A stretch of 64,000 bases of DNA. It comes from Cyrtodaria siliqua. Lineage: Eukaryota > Mollusca > Bivalvia > Adapedonta > Hiatellidae. The position numbers and the translations under genes are program-made. Location of the stretch: positions 62,001 to 126,000 of the forward strand of contig JAWPHD010000006.1 in NCBI GenBank assembly GCA_037043455.1. Reading direction: 5' to 3'. Of this stretch, positions 31,501 through 41,969 are shown in pieces. Position 1 is the stretch's first letter; the number at the start of each line of letters is the position of its first letter. The notes beneath the pieces are model-generated. The model saw only the letters and a list, made by a program, of their open reading frames with translations. It searched no databases and had not been told where the DNA came from.

Positions 31501-34500
31501 AAGTCTTAAATTTTAAAACCGTTCGCTTTTTTCACCTAGGCATTCAATGTAGACAATTATGTGTGCAGATAGTGCAGAAATATCACATGTAAAGAAAATA
31601 AAATGAAATCATGTTTATTTCAAAAGTGTAATTTATAGTGAAGTATTTAAGAAATTGATTTACGATCAAAATGGTCATAAGTTGTTTCATAAAACGTGGC
31701 CCAGGCCTGTATTTGAATTTGACTGTAATGGTGGGATATGCAATTTACAATTAATGATGTAACCAATGAAATATAAATTTGTATTTTTATAGTTCATAGG
31801 ACGCTGGTACAGTTTAAGATTTCATGACACAGTCACACACACGACTAAATGGACAAAAAACGTGTTTGTTAACATTATTTTATTAGGTTATATGGATTTT
31901 AAACTGTATGTAACTTTAACTTACAATGGTGTCCTTAACAGGTTCATCAAGTGTAGACAACTCATCTTCATCTGTCTTGAGGCCAGGAACATTTATGTCC
32001 CCTTCCAGAGAAACGTCATTTAGGTCCTGCAAATAATAAATATATTTTTGAATAAAGTTCCAACTACCGTAACCGACTGCATAAAGTGACATTACAGGAA
32101 GGCACATGCTGACGTTGTTAAGGACCGACTCCAACCTTAAACTCCTGTTATGAAAGATGTAAGTAAAAAAAGAAAAGCACAATAGAAAGCAAATTAAAGT
32201 GTACCCAAATGGGTTAATGTGGCCCAATGTTGATGCCTTGATTTGCCCAATATCAACAACTCTTACCAACTAGACGGCCAAACTCCGCATAATGACGTTT
32301 AGTGTCTACTGTGTAGTATAATTCATCCTGACAAGTCCAGTGTGGAATATCTCCAGAATGCCATACATGCAAACTTAGCTCCCCCACTATTAGCCTGGTC
32401 CTCTGAGTTTGTAGAGGCTCATCTTGTATGGTACCACTAGAGAATGGGTCTAGCGCTATGCCATACATGTACGAGGGCCGTTCAAATATACGTGGACATG
32501 TTTAATAGTTATTACACTTTTATAAATCAAGTAAATTAAATTATATAGCAATAAAGGTTTACATTTTCACTCTCAAATCAGTAAATATTATAAAATTATA
32601 TGAAACTGATTTAAAGAAATACAAGTTTTTATGACCCCACTGTAGATGCCAAGGAGCACGTCATTTGTGTGCTATGGCTTCGTCGTGAAAACCGAAAAGA
32701 TCCTAAGTTACCACGTTATAAATTATGAAAAATGCTAGAAATAATAGACGTGATTGTTATTTAATTAGATTATTGTATAATTCATGGTTTGCATTAAATA
32801 AATATGTTACAGCATTGTTGAATAATCATGTTTTATAAGTACTGTATATCACAGCTTCGGAAAGAGATCATATGAATTTGATCGAGATTCAATATTCAAA
32901 ATATTTAGAAAACAAATAGCATAGTCATTCCAAAAGACATGTTTATTGAAAATATATAGGTATTCTTAATTTATTAACATATATATTTTGAAGAAAATAT
33001 GTAAGATTTTAAAATTATATGTTTTTGCATTTCATTTTTGTATTAAAATTTTTGTTTTATTAAAAATTCCTATGCTTAAATATCTTATTAACATTTTAGT
33101 GCTCCGTGATTTTTTCTGATGTCGTCAATTTCAACTTTAAAGCAAGGAAGTGTTGGTATACTTATTTATATTTATCATTGTTCACCTTGTTCCATTATAA
33201 TATAATAAAATTTCATAACTGTAATTTTGGAATACCATTGACAATACTACTTTAGTTTTATGTATTATTTAGCAATTTCCGAAATGCAGTTAAGATATTT
33301 AGCAATTTCCGAAATGCAGTTAGGCCAAGCAAAATAATATGTGTGGTTCAGGTAACACTGGCAAAAGAAATAGGGTAGGTAGGTAGGCATTTTTTATTTA
33401 TTTTTTCTCAATAATGAATTCAATTCTGATAATGAATTTAATATGTTAAATTACTATACATTGAGTTCGACTTTTTTTGCATTATCAACAATTTTTTTTT
33501 TTAATTTTTGCATAACAAGTTTTAGTGTCGACCTCTTAAAATAGGGTGACCCGGTCGGTCAGGTTACCTGAACCACACATATTTTTTTATGTGGCCTTAT
33601 GAAATACAGACGTCACATTTTGGACTATTCCGTAGATGGGTTTCTCGCCCTATTATATCATTCATTGCAATGCAACTAGACATGGTATCGATTTTTTTTT
33701 TAAATCATTTGATTTCTTATGAGTTGGATTACAACATGTATGAATCTTAAAGGTTTACGTCAATATTGAAAAAGTCCACATATTATTTGAACGGCCCTCG
33801 TATTTGGTAATTCTCTTGTTTCTGGTGAGATCCCCACGCACACAAAATAGGTAAGAAGACAAGGCCTGTCCATTTTTTGGGGAAAAAGCGCTCATTTTTC
33901 AGTTTGGGTAAGCATCAATTAACTGTAACTAAGGAAATATGATAATGCTATGCTTATTTATATTTTCATCCATTATTTATTATAATTACTAACTTCTCAG
34001 TCATAACTGACTTAATCTCAGTCATAACTGACTTAATCTCAGTCATAACTGACTTAAAAGACAAACACACATTGCAAATTCTGCGAGACAGCTGCTGTTT
34101 AGAACAAGAGCACAGCCAACGGTGCAGACCCTAGACTTTGGTGAATTTACAATTGATAAACAAGGTATCCATCAATAACATACAAGCTTTAACCAAGATT
34201 TCTAAGTATAAAAGGGGCCATAATTATACAAGATGCCAAATATGTGTGTTTCAATCCATTATTTGTAGCATGGTCACTGAAAATTCTCTTTGTAATAGCC
34301 CAGGTGTAAATCGTTAATTGAAAATACCACCTGTCAGAATAAATGGTGTACTACAAGTAATAGATAGAGTATGGTCTCAGCGAGTTGGCTTATTTAAACA
34401 CCGAGATGTGATGTCATAGTGACCAGGGCTTCTAAAATCGCCGGTTTATCAGTTCCCAGACCGAAATCTGTTTCTCCAGACCGTTTTTCTTTTCAAAATC

Positions 34501-37500
34501 TCTGTTTAAATCGGTCCAGATATTTTACCTCTGGTCGTTAATAAATCTGGTCGTTAATAAATCTACAATTGCCCTTTACCTTAAACTATGCCTTGCGGCA
34601 ATATTCTTTGATCCATAACACGATTGTTTGTCGCTCGCTGTGCGAAAGTAGGTCATTTGGACTAAACCATTACCGATAGTAGGGAGTTTTCCGGAAGAGT
34701 CTATAGCTAGGTAGCATGAGAAAGTATATCACACGTTCTGTGGGTTCACTAAAGCGAGTGTTACCGTCTGTAATTTCTTTGATATAGCGTTAGTCATAAG
34801 GTGTTAGCCTCTTTGCTTGTGTCGGTTTGTTTTTTTAAGTGGCCAAGCTGGGACTGAAATTTGTTTGCGTCATTAAAAAGAATTAAAATACCGAGTGGTG
34901 TTACTTGTTTGTTTGATATTTTTTTTTACAATAACTTTAAGTATAATATTAATGACATTAATAATATTAATGACATTAATTAAGGAAAGTGATCAAACAA
35001 AATGTTAGAACCGACAAATGAACTCGACTGCCTCTAAATTACATTGGTTACCACGGTGATTCTTCACGCGACTTCCGGTTTATTAGACACTTCCGGTTCA
35101 ATTCCTCAAATGATCAACAATTTTAATATTGAGTGAAAGTTATTCATTCAGTAAAGCGAAGACATGATGTCAGTCATTAAAATGTACAAATTGTGATAAA
35201 GTAAGTTATAAATAATACAAACATAAATTTTAAATAGTTCTCTATATAAATGACTAAACGGAAAAAATGCATGGTGCAGCTGACATGGTGGGTGGGGTAC
35301 GGTGATTTTCAAAATAAGTGCGATTCTTGCGGCAGTAAAAACCTGGACCAATTTGCATTTTAAATTTTGGAAGCCCTGATAGTGACCTTACTCTAAATTC
35401 CAATATCTGATAGTTGTAGTACGGTACCCTTTACCCTGCCCCTTTAGTTACCCTAAATTAAACGATTTAATGCTCTGCATAAAGCAGCATTCATCAAACG
35501 AAATGTCACCGATCATGCCACAACTACCAGTTATTGAAAGTTAGAGATTGCAGGGAGCTGAATGGACATGCTACAAACAAATAGAGTATGGTTTCACTTA
35601 CTCTATCTACCGTATTTACTCGATGAGTCCGGACACTCATTAATTCCGGACACCTAATTAATTGAAGGAAATAATAAAACTAGTGTTCGGACATATTAAA
35701 AATCAAATTTATTTCAATAGTTTTGATGGTTTTATAAATTCGGACATCGGGAAAAAATGAACTATTCGCCGAAAATGACAGGTTAAAATTACGATCAACG
35801 ACTTCTTCTAATTGCTGATTGCATCCCGATAATTACTAACAGAAGCAGCAGAATATACTTCAATGAATTTAATTGTAACTTGTTTGATGCAATTAAATAA
35901 AAAGGTTTTGATCGTGATTTTTTACTGTTATTAACGAGCCATTTTGAAACAATTACATTATTACTGACCCATGTTTATAAACATCCATATAAATTCTGTG
36001 TGATCGGTCAGGCGCGTGTTGAAACAATTGTTTACACCAGGTAAAACCATTCCAATGTAGGTGTTACGGGTTGTTTTGGTAGCTAGTAGGCCATTCCATT
36101 ATCTGGCATTACCAGCAAAAAAATACGGACTCGCTCACACAGGTAAAGTGCTATGCGATGTACAGAGATCAAATATATTTTATTTCATACTATAAGCATG
36201 GCTTGCCTTATTTTTTAGCTTCAATTTGAGGAATAACATGATCGTGCAATTAAATGGACAAAGAACACGACTATTTTATAATTTTAATTGTTTGTTTTTT
36301 TCTTTATTTATTTTCTGCAATACTTTGTATGTTTTTATTTTAATAAAATAATCAACATGTTTAAAAATTGCATTGTCTCATTATTCAATAAAGTTTATTG
36401 CTACATTTCAAACAAAATATAATAATTTAATATAATAAACTACATGTCATAATTGTTCATTAGTTCATTGTTTACACATTTTTTATTAGTTCACTGTTGT
36501 GGATTGAATCGCATATAGCCCAGTATACTATTACACAGTCCGCACTAGCCAGCATTAACTACACATGTGACTAGAACCTGACAGTTCCACTACCCGCGTG
36601 TAAAGTGTGTCTCGGTGTGCTGATTTCACAGGTTTTACAGTTTGCCCAAGTTGAGTACCGTAATTTTAGACAGTTTATAGAATAGCCGTTTAATTACCAA
36701 TAAGTGATAATTAATGGACGGATTTTCGTAATTACCGTAAACTATGAAGGTGAGATTTCCCCGAACATCACAAGTAAAAATACTTACCATAGAATGTTAA
36801 TTTACGGTTCCTCTCAAAATATTCGGACATTGGCAAATATGCGTTAATTTTGGAAAGTTATATTTCCGGACACCAAACAATTTTATTATTTTATCCCGTC
36901 CGAACTGATAGAGTAAATACGGTATTACGTAAAGCACTTTTGGAGGTATAAGCTTACATACAAACTTTAACCAAATTTTCAAAGAATGAAAGAGGCCATA
37001 ATTTTGTTAAATAAAAGCAAGAGTTATAGTACCTGGCTCTTTTTTGTGCTATCTAACGATGCTGAATGCATGTGTGAAGTTTTAATCCATTATGTAAAGT
37101 ACTTGGCGAGATACCAATTTACATACAAACTTAACCAAATTTCTTAAGTACAAAAGGCGCCATAATTTTGTTTAAATAGATGCAAGAGTTACAGAACCTG
37201 GCTCTGTGATGTTGTGTTATGATGCCCAATATATTATGTTAAGTTCTTTGCGAGATACAAGCATGCATACAAACTTGAACCAAGTTTTCTAAGTATGAAA
37301 GGAGCCATAATTCTGTCAAAATAAAAGCAGGAGTTACGTGTAAATATAGGTTTATTCAATAAGTGAATAATTTGAAATGCGGTCTAGATAAAGTGATCGC
37401 GTGTCTTATGTGTTGGCCGATTTGGTACCGTTTTTTTACATTACATTTCTAAAAATACACATGAAGTGCTCAAAATAGCAAAAGCCGAACAGGGAACCAG

Positions 37501-38158
37501 TTTATAAAGGTTTATTGTAACCACTAAACCTGACAAGAACTTGATATACAATAATACTGGTTTCCAGTATGATTGCGAATGAGATAATATATGAATTGTC
37601 TTGATAGTGAGTCAGACACAATGTCCGACTTGCTTTGTCAAAATTATGCTTTGCTTTGTCAAAATTATGAATATAAAACAGGCTGTTTCTGTATGCGAAA
37701 CAAATGTAAACAACTGGATACTCGCGGAAGAAAGTGCCACACATGGAAAGAAACCTGGCTGAATTATTGGTTTACAATGTAAATCCGTCATAAATTGACA
37801 TCTCTACAAAGGTTCAGACTTGCAGTCACTTTACCCTAGTTCCTCCTTTTTGGCGAAGTTTCTGAAGCATAACACAATGTCTGTCCAAAGAACCACTGAG
37901 CAGTAGGCCAGTGGAGAACCATGCTGAAATACTGCAAGTTGAACATAAATCAAAATCAAGAAAACGCAGGTTTCTCTAATTTGAGTTTCAATAAACCATG
38001 TTGCATTTTATTATTTTTAAATAATTTATTGTCCGACAAATTTGTATGAAACATGCTTCAGGTATTTCAGTGAACACTTCTACAATATGTTCCCCTTTAA
38101 CAGTGAATTATCAAAAATGGGTAGTTACTTGTTGTTCGTGAAACTCCACGTCAGACAT
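22450..38158 (-). CDS. YIPF6: YIPF6, Yip1-family Golgi/ER membrane protein (7 coding exons)
   Basis: Seven exons with consensus GT-AG borders and matching phases give 221 residues: 38158-38129, 32026-31925, 30801-30723, 29981-29939, 29545-29414, 25287-25127 and 22568-22450 (with stop). Hallmarks are an acidic cytosolic N-terminus with DINVPG and STLDEPVKDTI, then MRDLKAVGVKFWHVLYPKQS, the DLWGPLILC motif at the first membrane helix, GAVVVTLNTKLLGG, ICVLGYCVCPLTIAL, and a final helix YPIFLFYFIISWLI. Five hydrophobic segments fit the Yip1 domain. Family members act in ER-Golgi membrane traffic with Rab GTPases. Human YIPF6 has 236 residues. Exon 1 (ten codons) is the least certain; an in-frame ATG lies 21 bases upstream. 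The introns are full of mobile elements. Confidence 0.93.
22813..24126 (+). mobile_element. Family A hairpin-capped repeat in YIPF6 intron 6
   Basis: The 5' hairpin is CTCTACTGGCC / GGCCAGTAGAG, followed by CCGTCTGTCTG and tandem units of about 150-170 bp (TTTACCAAACTTT, AAAACCAGC, GTTATGGCCC). The 3' end has CAGGCCC, TCTT, GGGCC and TCTTGTTT. Part of a second 3' end follows at 24160-24203. Confidence 0.8.
24318..24640. repeat. Two tandem units of about 157 bp
   Basis: Copies at about 24318-24475 and 24476-24632 share TTTTGTTACCA(T/C)GGCAACCACA and GTGCCAGC(T/C)GTTCTTGAGTTA. The frames across them are repeat by-products. Confidence 0.7.
25127..25287 (-). CDS. YIPF6: YIPF6 exon 6
   Basis: The acceptor is TTTCTTTGCAG and the donor GTGAGG. 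It has 161 nt with three hydrophobic stretches, including VLGYCVCPLTIALIV and FIIVVLGFAWSTF. Confidence 0.94.
25710..25780 (+). repeat. Terminal hairpin module (TGCTCC / GGAGCA)
   Basis: TACTAGAAGGG precedes the stem TGCTCC-AA-GGAGCA, followed by TGTGTCGCCTG. The minus strand of 63910-63970 has the same module with stem TGTTCC-GT-GGAACA, so the two differ by a compensated base pair. Confidence 0.6.
25781..27215 (+). repeat. Family B repeat interrupted by a LINE fragment
   Basis: Core units carry CAAGATGGCCG, ACATAGAGTTATATAG and AAGTGATATTGATATGG. The 3' end at 27190-27215 is AGAGCTTCAAGGTCAT, TGACCT and CTTGTTT. The LINE fragment at 26358-26948 splits one unit. Confidence 0.75.
26358..26948 (-). 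mobile_element. 5'-truncated non-LTR retrotransposon 3' end
   Basis: The minus-strand frame inside has PWGLSFNNTLHS, RCSIGHIRYTHSYLL and APLTVKHILLECVDF, the pattern found after the reverse transcriptase of Jockey-like LINEs. It is flanked by TAAAAAACA-type direct repeats (about 26349-26357 and 26949-26957), and the surrounding family B unit reads through when the insert is removed. It is a dead fragment. Confidence 0.75.
27216..29335. repeat. Nested hairpin-capped repeats, mixed orientation
   Basis: Several partial elements overlap: minus-strand family B ends at 28985-29032 and 29290-29335 (GATCAGCAGAGC type), a type starting ATGCCCTCGAAGGGCGGCAT at 27350, and units with CTTGGCACAAGTG, GTGTCGCGCGCAAA and AAGGTCAAGGTCACACTT. 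One unit ends at 28835-28858 with ATCACT-TAC-AGTGAT and TTCTTGTTT. There are no genes besides the YIPF6 intron context. Confidence 0.7.
29414..29545 (-). CDS. YIPF6: YIPF6 exon 5
   Basis: The acceptor is CATGCCCAG and the donor GTAAGT. It has 132 nt covering MLQGSSDD, FAEVFVIYWVGAVVVTLN and TKLLGGN. Confidence 0.94.
29939..29981 (-). CDS. YIPF6: YIPF6 exon 4 (43 nt)
   Basis: A micro-exon between TTATTTTAG and GTAAGT encodes WDLWGPLILCVFMA, the start of the Yip1 membrane domain. Confidence 0.93.
30723..30801 (-). CDS. YIPF6: YIPF6 exon 3
   Basis: The acceptor is AATTACAG and the donor GTAAGT. It has 79 nt, starts with MRDLKAVG and ends LLRE plus one base. Confidence 0.94.
31204..31483 (+). 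mobile_element. tRNA-derived SINE, 5'-truncated
   Basis: It starts within the tRNA-like head (box B GGGTTCAATCC present, box A missing) and ends AACAACATTCA. The 13-bp direct repeats ATTAAACATCTTA at 31191-31203 and 31484-31496 flank it. It belongs to the same family as 2465-2757, in the opposite orientation. Confidence 0.85.
31925..32026 (-). CDS. YIPF6: YIPF6 exon 2
   Basis: The acceptor is ATTATTTGCAG and the donor GTAAGT. Its 34 codons, phase 0 at both ends, give the acidic cytosolic segment with INVPG and STLDEP. Confidence 0.92.
33275..33330. repeat. Short duplication (TAGCAATTTCCGAAATGCAG)
   Basis: Two copies, about 29 bp apart. Confidence 0.7.
33338..33585. mobile_element. MITE nested in the mariner-like element
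   Basis: ATGTGTGGTTCAGGTAAC at the left is mirrored by GTTACCTGAACCACACAT at the right. A single end of the same family (ACCTGAACCACACAT) occurs near 60627. It is about 245 bp and non-coding. Confidence 0.75.
33996..34056. repeat. Tandem repeat, 3 x 21 bp
   Basis: Three near-perfect copies of CTCAGTCATAACTGACTTAAT. Each contains the palindrome AGTCATAACTGACT-like core. Confidence 0.8.
35608..36924. mobile_element. TIR element, TACCGTATTTACTC ends
   Basis: TACCGTATTTACTC at 35608 is mirrored by GAGTAAATACGGTA at about 36911. Inner motifs (CCGGACAC, GTCCGGACA) also recur inverted near both ends. It is 1.3 kb with no transposase frame seen and lies in YIPF6 intron 1. Confidence 0.7.
36930..37345. 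repeat. Diverged tandem repeat, about three units
   Basis: Units share TACATACAAACTT(T)AACC, CATAATTTTGT and GCAAGAGTTA. A related single unit lies at 34150-34260. Confidence 0.65.
38129..38158 (-). CDS. YIPF6: YIPF6 exon 1 (start exon, 10 codons)
   Basis: ATG TCT GAC GTG GAG runs to CAACAA, followed by donor GTAACT. It ends in phase 0, which fits exon 2. It is assigned from position, start codon, donor and phase, with no domain evidence. An ATG at 38179 is also in frame. Confidence 0.6.
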
Positions 38159-38570
38159 GTTGGAAATTCCGGTTTTCATCTGTACCTCTCCAGATGCTCT
38201 ATGAAAATGTAAATAAAATGCAAACCTCCATTTAACTCGGAACTAATTTTTCATTTGGAAAGTCTCGGATTCAAAGGAGTTTTCCGATGTTTACCAATAC
38301 AGAATTTACACGTGTGATTTAATAGATGCTTTTGACAAACTTGAAGACAATTATCATTGTCAACTGAGTGAAGTATGTCTAATGTAATTAATTATCATTT
38401 CTTAACCTGTTTATTCCTTTATGTTTGTTTCACGTTTTAACTTTATGTCCCTGGACAAGACCTGGGACGAAAATGACAGGGATCGGTACGCCAAACGCTC
38501 GACGACTGCTTCACTGCGCATGTGCTATTAGGGAACAGACTGCTCCTGCATTCTATACGAATTGAATTGA

Positions 38571-39030
38571 ATGTTGTTTAACGGCTCATCAACACAGTAT
38601 AGGTTATTTAGAGCCGTCCCAGAGAGAGAGGGGAAGAATACCAGGGGCGTACCTGGGCATAGGCATGTACGCACATGCGTACAGGCTATTAAAGAAGCAA
38701 AAAAATAAAAAGGGCTAAAAATGTGAAATATGCAATAATAACTGAAGGTATAGGGTGGTTAGGCACATTTGTGAATCCAAAAATCGATGGTGCGTATACC
38801 CAAATTAGCCCCAGGAGCGCCCGTGGATACATAGGAATCCGGGAACTGTGCCCTACTCTTATGATCGAATAGATTCCTATGGTTCTTTAACGTGCTCGGA
38901 GGATAGACTGATACACGGGACGGCCCGGTTTACGTCCCTATCCGACGGACGAGGCTAAGGGAAAGTGTCTTGCCCAAGAACACCGACGAAACTCAGTGGC
39001 ACCACGGAGGATTGAACCCGGGGCCTCCCT
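38571..39030 (-). mobile_element. tRNA-derived SINE with a nested insertion
   Basis: This is the same SINE family as 2465-2757, minus strand, from GGGCCTCC near 39027 to the CAATTC-type tail near 38571. About 184 bp (38642-38825) interrupt the body. The SINE sequence on either side rejoins at GATAC(A)TAGGAATCC. No transposition gene is present. Confidence 0.78.
38642..38825. mobile_element. Short insertion inside a SINE
   Basis: CCAGGGGCGTACCTGGGCAT marks one end, with CCCCAGGAGCGCCCGTG at the other. GAATAC/GATAC at the edges may be a target duplication. The class is unknown. Confidence 0.5.
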
Positions 39031-39189
39031 CCACTTTTAAACGAGGGTAAACTCTTTTTTGCACAAGTTTTAATCGTACCTAGCGATGATTGCAAGTCAT
39101 ATTGAAATAGTGTTTGCATACGTAACTAAGTAATGAATTTGGTTTTAACAAAAAAATGCTTTTTAACTCCTCTTAAAGAATATACACAT

Positions 39190-39311
39190 ATAATCCGAGC
39201 CTTCTCTGACCTTAAAAGCCTTTTTGTAAAAAAAATTTGCGGCTTTACAGCCAGATGAAATATCAAAAATCGTTAAAAGAGCTGGTAAGGTCAGAGAAGG
39301 CTCGGATTAAT
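39190..39311. mobile_element. Short MITE, 23-bp inverted repeats
   Basis: AATCCGAGCCTTCTCTGACC at the left is mirrored by GGTCAGAGAAGGCTCGGATT at the right. It is about 120 bp and non-coding. Confidence 0.8.
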
Positions 39312-39616
39312 ACACATACAACTTGATATAGAGAGTGTTGCTGAATATAAAGATAGATAGATACAAAGAAGCTGGTTGCGAGGAAGTGCTGTAGAGGTAC
39401 AGACAGTTGTGAAAAGATGTTTGCTTACATGGAAAACTGTCTTAACTTTTTCAAATGTGTTGATCTGCTTATAGCTACAGATGGGTTCATTAGTCTCAGG
39501 TTGGTAAATTGACTAGGTTGACTGTGTATTGACTTCAGAACAAATTGCACATTATTGCATGCATGGACCGTCTAACTCTTATGTGTATATTTGGACATTT
39601 TTTGTAAGAGACAAGT

Positions 39617-39678
39617 TAGAAATATATATATTAATCCGAAATTAACTAGAAATATATATATTAATCCGAAATTAACTA
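39617..39678. repeat. 30-bp duplication just before a splice acceptor
   Basis: Two copies of a unit starting AGAAATATATATATTAATCC and continuing GAAATTAACT. They end about 27 bp before the TTTTCAG at 39699-39705. Confidence 0.8.
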
Positions 39679-39717
39679 TCTGTTTTTATATTATAACCTT
39701 TTCAGACCTTGACCAGA

Positions 39718-39888
39718 ATGTGGAAGAGAGTTTTCCTAGTGACAGTGTTATGGTATACAGCAATGTCTGGTGCTATAGGCCAAGTAATAGAAGATGATTT
39801 CAAGGACCCTCTCGCTGATGTTCCAATAACAGGAACTTTTGACAGCAAACCTACTGCCTTTGAAGCCTGTATCTTTTTATGTATTTAA
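39718..39888 (+). CDS. Possible first exon of a secreted or membrane protein
   Basis: After the acceptor-like AACCTTTTCAG (AG at 39704-39705), an ATG at 39718 opens 56 codons to TAA 39886-39888. Residues 1-22 (MWKRVFLVTVLWYTAMSGAIGQ) look like a signal peptide. An acidic, ordered-looking segment follows (VIEDDFKDPLADVPITGTF). A donor may lie at 39870 (CT|GTATCT), in which case this is an exon of a larger plus-strand gene divergent from YIPF6. No later exon could be assigned and the family is not recognised. Confidence 0.5.
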   Translation: MWKRVFLVTVLWYTAMSGAIGQVIEDDFKDPLADVPITGTFDSKPTAFEACIFLCI

Positions 39889-39991
39889 GTAATAGTAAAC
39901 TAAAGATAGGTATTTTATATTGTACGGTACTATATACATGGTACGACCATTTTACAGCCTCATGGCATTGTAAAAAATATATGTTTGGTAA

Positions 39992-40538
39992 GCAGGGCCC
40001 TCACGCTACTTTGGGGGAAGGGGCCCGCAGCCCTCAGAAGGGGGAATTTTTGTAACGGGGGGGAATTTTTACAACAAATAAAAAACTCTGTTTGATTAAC
40101 ACGTTTCACTTTATTGACATACATTCGTCAACCATCTGGTTCTTTTTCTGATAAAAAAACTCCACTTAATAACCATCAATGGCATGTTTTCATCGGAGAT
40201 CCACATTAAAAGTCAACAATTCTCTTCTTTTTATCCCGAAAAAACCTATTGCCCTGTCCAGTTGGGCATCTGGTTGAGTCAGTGCCCGAAAATAGTTAAA
40301 ACGTCCTGTGCACGATAAACAGTCTAAAACCAGTCTAATAATAATCAAAACGTCTTTTTCAAACCGGTAAACACGACATCGTGAGCATATCGTCTTGAAA
40401 ATCGGATTTTTTTTTTTTTTTTTTTTACGAATTTCTGAGGGGGGAAAATATCAATTTTTGGGGGAAAAAAAGATACTTTTCAGGTGGGGGACTGCCGCCG
40501 AATAACGGCGGCAGAAATGACCAAATGAAGGCCCTGGT
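39992..40538. mobile_element. TIR element with G-rich ends
   Basis: CAGGGCCCTCA at 39992 faces TGAAGGCCCTGG at 40527. GGGGGGAATTTTT-type tracts lie near both ends, plus an A/T run at 40408-40427. No ORF is present. Confidence 0.55.
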
Positions 40539-40595
40539 AAGATAAGTAAAATTCTGGTGGATGTAAGACCCAAACCAAAATTCGTTAGTAAGGCT

Positions 40596-41728
40596 TAAAA
40601 GAAAAAAGCGTTTGTTTCCGCTAACCCGACCGACCCTATTATTTAGCCGCCGACCCTAACTTTTTTTATTGCAAAAAACAACAACAAAAAACAACATTTT
40701 TTTAAAAAACAATAAATAATAATAAAAAGTTGAACCCATGAACCAAGGTTTCTTATGGTGATAAAAAAAAATATATTCCTCCAGTGAGATTTGAACCCAC
40801 GACCCCTGGGGTTTCCAGTGTACATTACCAAATATTGAAAACGGGCCATAAGGCCATATCAAATTAATTCCCAGTTTATCATCCCCGCCCGCCCCAAATA
40901 TTTTATGCCGCCCCGACAATTTTTATTTTGAAAATAAAATAAAAAAGATCTATACCGTAAATAAAAAAAAATAAAAAAAATAAATAATAATGTCCAGATT
41001 GTGGTGTGTTGTTCTGAATGTGAAAAACCAAGAGTCCTGTATTGTAAACATGTGGTGAAAGGAAAGAAAAGAACTGATTTGCTTCAAATCTTAGCTGACC
41101 TACAATATACATGTGGTACTGTCCTTCAAGAATTACCATATTTTTCTGCTGGCTTCGAATCGGAATGTTATTACTGTGGTTCGTCAGATGACCTTGTAGA
41201 ACCAGATGATAAATATCCCGTATGTGAGTTGTGCCTATCTGGCAAACAGTCATTCGTAAATAAAAGGGGAACTGTTTCAAACAAGAAGAAGTAAGTTATA
41301 TTGAGAACTTCAACTTTTAAAACTCACATACATGGTAGTTTATATCATTATAAATACAAATGTATGCTGTAGCAGTGACAGTTGGTAATAAAGAGAGTGT
41401 TCAAAACATAATACTTCCGGTTATTAATATTTTTGTGATGTTTGATGTCATCTCAGGAAAATAAAAAATAAAAAATAAAGTTGCACCCCCAGCCCCAATA
41501 TTTTTCAAAATTTGGATGATAAACTGGGAATTAATTTGAATTGGCCTAACCATGTATTATCTAGGTATTAATACCTTCCCCAGTATTTGTTATCATATTT
41601 AAAGTGTTTTTTCATTAACAAAAATAAGATCATTAATAATAAAAAAAAACGTTTTGCCTACCTACCTACCCTATTTTTTTTTGAAGCCGTTAGCGGAAAC
41701 AAACCTTTTTTTTTTTGTTGGCCTAATG
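40596..41728. mobile_element. Nested inverted-repeat element carrying an ORF
   Basis: The outer arms are GTTTGTTTCCGCTAAC near 40608 and GTTAGCGGAAACAAAC near 41688. The inner arms are AATTAATTCCCAGTTTATCA near 40863 and its mirror near 41515. The ORF at 41001-41294 lies in the middle. A tRNA-like box B (GGGTTCAAATCTC, minus strand, near 40795) lies between the arms on the left. Confidence 0.6.
41001..41294 (+). CDS. Cys-rich zinc-binding-like ORF, probably repeat-borne
   Basis: An acceptor-like AATGTCCAG (AG at 40994-40995) opens into 97 codons ending TAA at 41292. The sequence has CSECEKPRVLYCKH, a central helical part (LLQILADLQYTCG), and CYYCG with CELC further on, so six or more cysteines could form one or two zinc sites. 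The ORF sits between two sets of inverted repeats, which suggests a gene fragment carried by a mobile element or the end of a multi-copy mobile-element gene. A host exon is possible but no partner exon was found. Confidence 0.5.
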   Translation: MVCCSECEKPRVLYCKHVVKGKKRTDLLQILADLQYTCGTVLQELPYFSAGFESECYYCGSSDDLVEPDDKYPVCELCLSGKQSFVNKRGTVSNKKK

Positions 41729-41969
41729 AATATGTATTTCTATTTAAAGCATTGAAGTGCAGTATTGGTGATTACATTTTTTTTTAATAGCATATTAATT
41801 ATTGAACAGACGAAGAAACGTATACGTTCAAAAAGGCACATGCTGTAACTTTGCATCATCTTGCAGTGCCTCTGTGACCGGGATAGTAAAGTTGCCACGT
41901 CTAAAACTTTCTCACCTCTCACCACTGGGAACTCGACTTGCCAAGTGAGAACATGTTGATACTTGCAAA

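Larger units (their letters stand above)
32469..33803. mobile_element. Mariner-like TIR element, no intact transposase
   Basis: Terminal inverted repeats TACGAGGGCCGTTCAAATA (left) and its mirror TTGAACGGCCCTCGTA (right) have TA at both edges, as in Tc1/mariner elements. The interior (1.3 kb) is AT-rich with no transposase frame I can read. A separate MITE lies within it at 33338-33585. Confidence 0.75.

Noticed and set aside
31916..32269. 117-codon ORF as a stand-alone gene
   Set aside because: Only 31925-32026 is real, as YIPF6 exon 2; the upstream part is intron read-through.
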